Shown: one piece after another, positions 60,589-64,000 of the stretch
Position numbering within the stretch: position 1 is the stretch's first letter
How the letters are laid out: every line of letters starts with the position of its first letter
Source of the DNA: Dictyobacter kobayashii
GTDB lineage: Bacteria > Chloroflexota > Ktedonobacteria > Ktedonobacterales > Ktedonobacteraceae
Assembly (NCBI RefSeq): GCF_003967555.1
Contig: NZ_BIFS01000001.1
Location: 4,216,001 to 4,280,000 of the forward strand
Reading direction: 5' to 3'
DNA: 64,000 nt
Made by a program: the position numbers and the translations under genes
The notes under the pieces: model-generated
Told to the model about the DNA's origin: nothing
Database searches by the model: none
Seen by the model: only the letters and a program-made list of their open reading frames with translations

Positions 60589-63186
60589 TTAAGAGCAAGA
60601 GAGAAAAGAAGAGAAAAGGGGACGTGATTTTGTCACGTCCCCTCTGTTCTGATCAGGCGTCTGTATTTGTGCTACCTTCGCCGCCAGCCGAGAGGGCTGC
60701 TTCTGGGTAGCCGATGCGGGTGGTGGCAACTGCTCAATGCGGTTACGAACCTGCAGGGCAAGATCATCATCAACAATGCTTGCCTCTACCAGATCGCCAG
60801 GATGGAACTTGCCTTGCAGCAAGCCTTCCGCCAACGGATCTTCAACCATACGCTGGATAGTGCGGCGTAAAGGACGGGCACCATACTGCGCATCGAAGCC
60901 CTTGTCGATCAAGAAGTCCTTAGCGTTCTGTGGAACCACCAGTTCAATCTGCTGTTCAGTGAGCTGTGCACGTACACGGTTCAGCAACAGATCGACGATA
61001 GAGTACATCTCTTCCATACGCAGGGAATGGAAGACAATGACCTCATCAATACGGTTCAAGAACTCTGGCTTGAAGGTATTCTTCAATTCACCGAGTACCT
61101 TACCCTTCATCGCATCATAGTCTGCCTGGTTGGCTTTCAGCTTATCTTTCGACTGCTTAAAGCCGATCGAGGCCTCTTTATTCAAGAGGGCGGCACCAAC
61201 GTTTGATGTCATGATGATAATGGTATTGCGGAAATCGACCGTACGACCCTTGGCATCTGTCAACTTACCATCTTCCAGAATCTGGAGCAGCATATTGAAG
61301 ACATCCGGGTGAGCCTTTTCGATTTCGTCGAGCAGGATCACGCTATAGGATTTACGGCGAACCGCCTCGGTCAACTGACCGCCCTCTTCATAACCAACAT
61401 ATCCAGGAGGGGCACCCACGAGACGCGCGGCCGCGTGACGCTCCATAAACTCTGACATGTCAATTTTGATCAAGGACTCTTCACTGCCGAACATAAATTC
61501 AGCCAGTGCCTTGGCCAGCTCTGTTTTACCAACACCAGTGGGACCCATAAAGATGAAGGAGCCGATAGGGCGCTTCGGATCTTTCAGGCCGGCACGAGCG
61601 CGGCGCACAGCACGTGAAATCTTTTCGATTGCTTCATTCTGACCGATCACGCGAGCGTGGAGAGCATCTTCCATTTGTAGGAGCCGCTGTGATTCTTCCT
61701 GAGCGATACGCATCACAGGGATCCCGGTCCACATCGAGACGATCTGTGCGATCTCCTCTTCGCCAACCGTTGGCTTCTCATTCCCACGTTCTTTGTGCCA
61801 ACCAGACTCAAGTTTAGCAATACGATCTCGCAACTTTACTTCGCGGTCCCGCAGTTCCGCTGCCAGTTCGTATTCTTGTTGCTGGATAGCTGCCTCTTTC
61901 TCGCGCAGCACAGACTCAAGACCCTTCATTGCCTCTTTAAGGTTCAGAGGAGCCAGCGAGTTCTGCATCCGCACGCGGCTAGCAGCTTCATCGATCAGAT
62001 CGATAGCTTTATCCGGCATGAAGCGATCGGTGATATAGCGACTGGCCATATCGGTCGCGGCCTTCAGCGCCTCGTCTGTGATAATCAGGCGATGGTGCTG
62101 CTCATAGCGTTCGCGGATACCCTTGAGGATCTCAACGGTCTCTTCGACGCTTGGCTCACGGACAATCACTTCCTGGAAGCGGCGTTGGAGTGCAGCATCG
62201 CGCTCGATATACTTGCGATATTCATCGAGTGTGGTTGCACCGATACATTGCAATTCGCCACGAGCGAGGGCAGGCTTCAGGATATTGGCTGCATCCACAG
62301 CCCCTTCAGCAGCACCCGCACCCACCAGGGTATGAACTTCATCGATAAAGATGATGCAGTCGCGGCTATTGCGAATCTCTTCTATGATTTTTTTCAAGCG
62401 CTCTTCAAACTCACCGCGGTATTTGGTACCAGCCACCAGGGAGCCGACGTCCAGTGTAAGTAGACGCTTGCCCGAAAGTGTTTCTGGAACCTCGCCGGAG
62501 ATCAGACGCTGGGCCAGACCTTCAACGATGGCTGTTTTACCAACACCGGGTTCGCCGATGAGAGCCGGATTATTTTTGTTGCGCCGGGAAAGAATTTGGA
62601 TAACGCGTTCAATTTCTTGATGACGTCCAATGACGGGGTCGAGTGTACCCGCGCGAGCGGCTGCCGTCAGGTCAATACCCATCTGATCAATGGTGGGGGT
62701 TTTCGAATGTTTGGCGTCGCGCTCATGAGGAGTGCCAGACTGACTGAGCACCTGAATGGTTTGCGTACGCACTTTTTCCAGGTTGACGCCCAGGCTCTCA
62801 AGGACACCTGCCGCGATACCTTCACCCTCACGGACCAGACCAAGCAAGAGGTGTTCTGTCCCGATATAATGATGATTCAGGCGGCGAGCTTCATCAACTG
62901 CTAGCTCGATTACCTTTTTGGCACGTGGCGTCAGGCCAATTTCACCCAGAACAATACGGTCGCCACGACCAATAATAAATTCAACGGCGCTACGAACTTT
63001 GTTGAGTTCAACGCCGAGATTTGCAAGTACTTTTGCAGCAACACCTTCGCCCTCACGTACAAGGCCGAGGAGGAGGTGCTCTGTCCCAATATAGTTATGT
63101 TGGAAGCGCTGGGCTTCCTCCTGTGCGAGGCTCAGAACTTTTCTGGCTCGCTCTGTGAACTTATCAAATCTGTCTCTATCGTTCAC
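60589..63186 (-). CDS. clpC: ATP-dependent Clp protease ATPase subunit ClpC
   Basis: A Hsp100 unfoldase that feeds proteins to ClpP. Two Clp-N repeats (HNYIGTEHLLLGLVREGEG and HHYIGTEHLLLGLVREGEG) form the N-domain. AAA1 has Walker A GEPGVGKTA (218 in the long frame). A middle UVR-type coiled coil (about 430-470) is typical of ClpC, which ClpB lacks. AAA2 has GPTGVGKTE (near 555) and ends with the D2-small domain. I choose the GTG at 63186 (VNDRDRFDKFTERARK, matching the usual MNDRFDKF start) over the ATG at 63207; GGGGG lies about 10 bases upstream. The C-terminal 20 residues overlap a terminator and may be an artefact. Confidence 0.95.
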   Translation of the reverse strand: MNDRDRFDKFTERARKVLSLAQEEAQRFQHNYIGTEHLLLGLVREGEGVAAKVLANLGVELNKVRSAVEFIIGRGDRIVLGEIGLTPRAKKVIELAVDEARRLNHHYIGTEHLLLGLVREGEGIAAGVLESLGVNLEKVRTQTIQVLSQSGTPHERDAKHSKTPTIDQMGIDLTAAARAGTLDPVIGRHQEIERVIQILSRRNKNNPALIGEPGVGKTAIVEGLAQRLISGEVPETLSGKRLLTLDVGSLVAGTKYRGEFEERLKKIIEEIRNSRDCIIFIDEVHTLVGAGAAEGAVDAANILKPALARGELQCIGATTLDEYRKYIERDAALQRRFQEVIVREPSVEETVEILKGIRERYEQHHRLIITDEALKAATDMASRYITDRFMPDKAIDLIDEAASRVRMQNSLAPLNLKEAMKGLESVLREKEAAIQQQEYELAAELRDREVKLRDRIAKLESGWHKERGNEKPTVGEEEIAQIVSMWTGIPVMRIAQEESQRLLQMEDALHARVIGQNEAIEKISRAVRRARAGLKDPKRPIGSFIFMGPTGVGKTELAKALAEFMFGSEESLIKIDMSEFMERHAAARLVGAPPGYVGYEEGGQLTEAVRRKSYSVILLDEIEKAHPDVFNMLLQILEDGKLTDAKGRTVDFRNTIIIMTSNVGAALLNKEASIGFKQSKDKLKANQADYDAMKGKVLGELKNTFKPEFLNRIDEVIVFHSLRMEEMYSIVDLLLNRVRAQLTEQQIELVVPQNAKDFLIDKGFDAQYGARPLRRTIQRMVEDPLAEGLLQGKFHPGDLVEASIVDDDLALQVRNRIEQLPPPASATQKQPSRLAAKVAQIQTPDQNRGDVTKSRPLFSSFLSCS
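60609..60643 (-). terminator. terminator hairpin inside the end of clpC
   Basis: An 11-bp stem (60617-60627 with 60633-60643, loop TTTTG) is followed on the minus strand by TTTTCTC. It lies within the last 20 codons of the clpC reading frame, before its TAA at 60589-60591. Confidence 0.7.
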
Positions 63187-63260
63187 CTGTTTGTCACCCC
63201 CTTTCATTGGCAGAGGGTGGAACCGAGCCCTCTGTGTCGCTCAGGTAAACTATGTGATTC

Positions 63261-63289
63261 ATCATACAACACCCATCATACAGCGTCAA
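63261..63289 (-). promoter_or_regulatory. clpC promoter P1
   Basis: On the minus strand TTGACG (63284-63289), 17 bases, TATGAT (63261-63266), about 75 bases before the clpC start. No CIRCE or CtsR-type heptad repeat is seen beside it. A similar promoter lies about 415 bases upstream in the duplicated copy. Confidence 0.65.
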
Positions 63290-63350
63290 GGATAACAACT
63301 GTAGCCTCCCGTCTGTCAATAAACGCTCAACCTTCTTACTGAGAAACAAT

Positions 63351-63395
63351 CGACCTCTACACTGCATTCGTATAGATGCACACAGTGGAGAGGTC
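63351..63395 (-). terminator. hairpin upstream of clpC P1 (duplicated copy)
   Basis: CGACCTCT-ACACTG pairs with CAGTGG-AGAGGTCG with one mismatch. It occupies the same relative place as the terminator at 63774-63818. Probably the relic of that gene-end terminator in the duplicated segment. Confidence 0.55.
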
Positions 63396-63451
63396 GCGAG
63401 ATCATCTGTTCAGGTACGATGTGCTCCAACAGCCAAGAAACCTTGTCTATC

Positions 63452-63560
63452 TAGATGCCTCCGTATCTTCTTTGATGCGTTGACAAGCGAGCGGCTGCGC
63501 AGAGTGCCTCAGCCAAGATCGTTGTCCCTCCATCGTCACTGTCACTGGAAACACGCGATT
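63452..63560 (-). pseudogene. decayed duplicate of the 3' end of the 63857 gene
   Basis: The stretch 63488-63515 differs at only 3 of 28 bases from 63900-63927, and similarity extends on both sides, with small gaps. The minus-strand reading AEALCAAAR...KEDTEASR echoes AEAFRAAAR...KEDTDTSE of the intact end. It has frameshifts and no start. The hairpins and promoters on its left are also repeated, with a period of about 412 bases. Confidence 0.6.
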
Positions 63561-63676
63561 TGATTATCCTTTATTCTACAACAAAAATGAGTGGATATCA
63601 TCTATATGTTCACCAACTACTTTTTGCTGATGAATGTAGAAGGGAACTTGTGATCGCTTTATGAGCTGCGTATTTC

Positions 63677-63706
63677 ATCATACTACAACTCTTTTTGTAA
63701 CGTCAA
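63677..63706 (-). promoter_or_regulatory. second clpC promoter-like element, P2
   Basis: On the minus strand TTGACG (63701-63706), 18 bases, TATGAT (63677-63682), with the same hexamers as P1 and GTCAAGxA-N-TxATxATGAA-like context. It lies in the other copy of the duplication, about 490 bases before clpC. Confidence 0.5.
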
Positions 63707-63773
63707 GAACAATATTGGTATTCTTTTAACTACAATGCCTATTATACACTGAATTCCGGTTGATAATTATAAG

Positions 63774-63818
63774 GAACCTCCCTGTGAAATCTTTCAAAGA
63801 AAGACTACAGGGAGGTTC
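63774..63818 (-). terminator. terminator-like hairpin after the 63857 gene
   Basis: A perfect 12-bp stem (63774-63785 with 63807-63818) around a 21-base loop lies 38 bases past the stop of the partial gene. The following minus-strand bases are CTTATAATTATC, only moderately T-rich. Confidence 0.6.
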
Positions 63819-63856
63819 TCTTACAAGTGACGTCTACGTGAACGGTTAGTATTTAC

Positions 63857-64000
63857 TTACTGCTCGGAAGTATCGGTATCTTCCTTGGCTGAACGCTGGC
63901 GAGCGGCTGCGCGGAAGGCCTCAGCCATCGCGGTTAACTCACCCTCGTCATGCCCACCTTCACTGGAGCGATCCTGGCGCTCACGGCGCTGCTCACCGCG
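63857..64000 (-). CDS. 3' end of an unidentified gene (partial)
   Basis: The last 47 codons of a minus-strand gene that begins beyond the window. They read as a basic, Arg/Glu-rich stretch (RGEQRRERQDRSSEGG), then a short helix (ELTAMAEAFRAAARQRSA) and an acidic end (KEDTDTSEQ). TAA at 63857-63859. The tail is low-complexity, so the family cannot be told. A decayed copy of this end lies 412 bases downstream. Confidence 0.6.
   Translation of the reverse strand, partial: RGEQRRERQDRSSEGGHDEGELTAMAEAFRAAARQRSAKEDTDTSEQ

Noticed and set aside
63208..63860. CIRCE or CtsR operator in front of clpC
   Set aside because: Neither TTAGCACTC-N9-GAGTGCTAA nor the GGTCAAA heptad repeat is present in the region.

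Overview
The window looks like chromosome from a soil-type Chloroflexota bacterium, most likely a Ktedonobacteria relative. The evidence is indirect: mid-range base composition, strong GGAGG ribosome sites with frequent GTG and TTG starts, a monoderm-style protein set (lipoproteins, sortase-free secreted proteins, no LPS or outer-membrane genes seen), several secreted S53 peptidases, a large ClpC next to radA, PIN/TRAM and ispDF, and an F420-type LLM oxidoreductase. No rRNA, tRNA, CRISPR array or intact insertion sequence was seen.

Layout. 1-5.3 kb: an ABM monooxygenase, an LLM flavin/F420 oxidoreductase, a membrane HAMP-like protein, then a coupled metallo-beta-lactamase-fold hydrolase and SDR dehydrogenase. 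5.4-12.8 kb: a decayed esterase remnant, a class B penicillin-binding protein, a secreted CHRD-like protein, a tandem universal stress protein, an S41 peptidase and a HAD hydrolase. 13-18.5 kb: a hexuronate catabolism operon (Gfo/Idh oxidoreductase, uxaC, uxaE) with a divergent LacI repressor; two operator-like palindromes sit on the two promoters. A uronate-dehydrogenase-like gene lies at 34.2 kb. 18.8 kb: a solitary ModA. 20-32.2 kb: five secreted S53 (sedolisin/kumamolisin) peptidases in a row, two with changes at catalytic or oxyanion positions. 32-41.8 kb: a beta-propeller lipoprotein, small unknown proteins, an NlpC/P60 peptidase, a SolA-like oxidase, an aroA-like gene and a radical SAM protein. 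41.8-47.7 kb: four GT9 glycosyltransferases with a GNAT. 47.7-54 kb: zinc-ribbon protein, ispE, two TIM-barrel-like proteins, a tyrosine recombinase and purine nucleoside phosphorylase. 54-64 kb: TatA, pterin dehydratase, then ispF, ispD, PIN/TRAM, radA and clpC on the minus strand, and the 3' end of one more gene.

Three things cut across the window. First, six genes are split by seven single-base frameshifts, and every one falls in a homopolymer; six of the seven are one base short. This points to base-calling error more than gene decay, so these genes are annotated as one reading each. Second, there are two families of dispersed palindromic repeats: one with a variable, covarying stem and a constant tail (three copies), the other a GTGCGCTGGCGCGCC-type box, twice followed by an unrelated long perfect hairpin. 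Third, terminator hairpins often overlap the stop codons of the genes they end.

The most unusual items are the sedolisin array with a probable pseudo-peptidase, a compact run of three contiguous stem-loops at 54.9 kb that could be an undescribed RNA, the duplicated clpC promoter region, and the two palindrome families.
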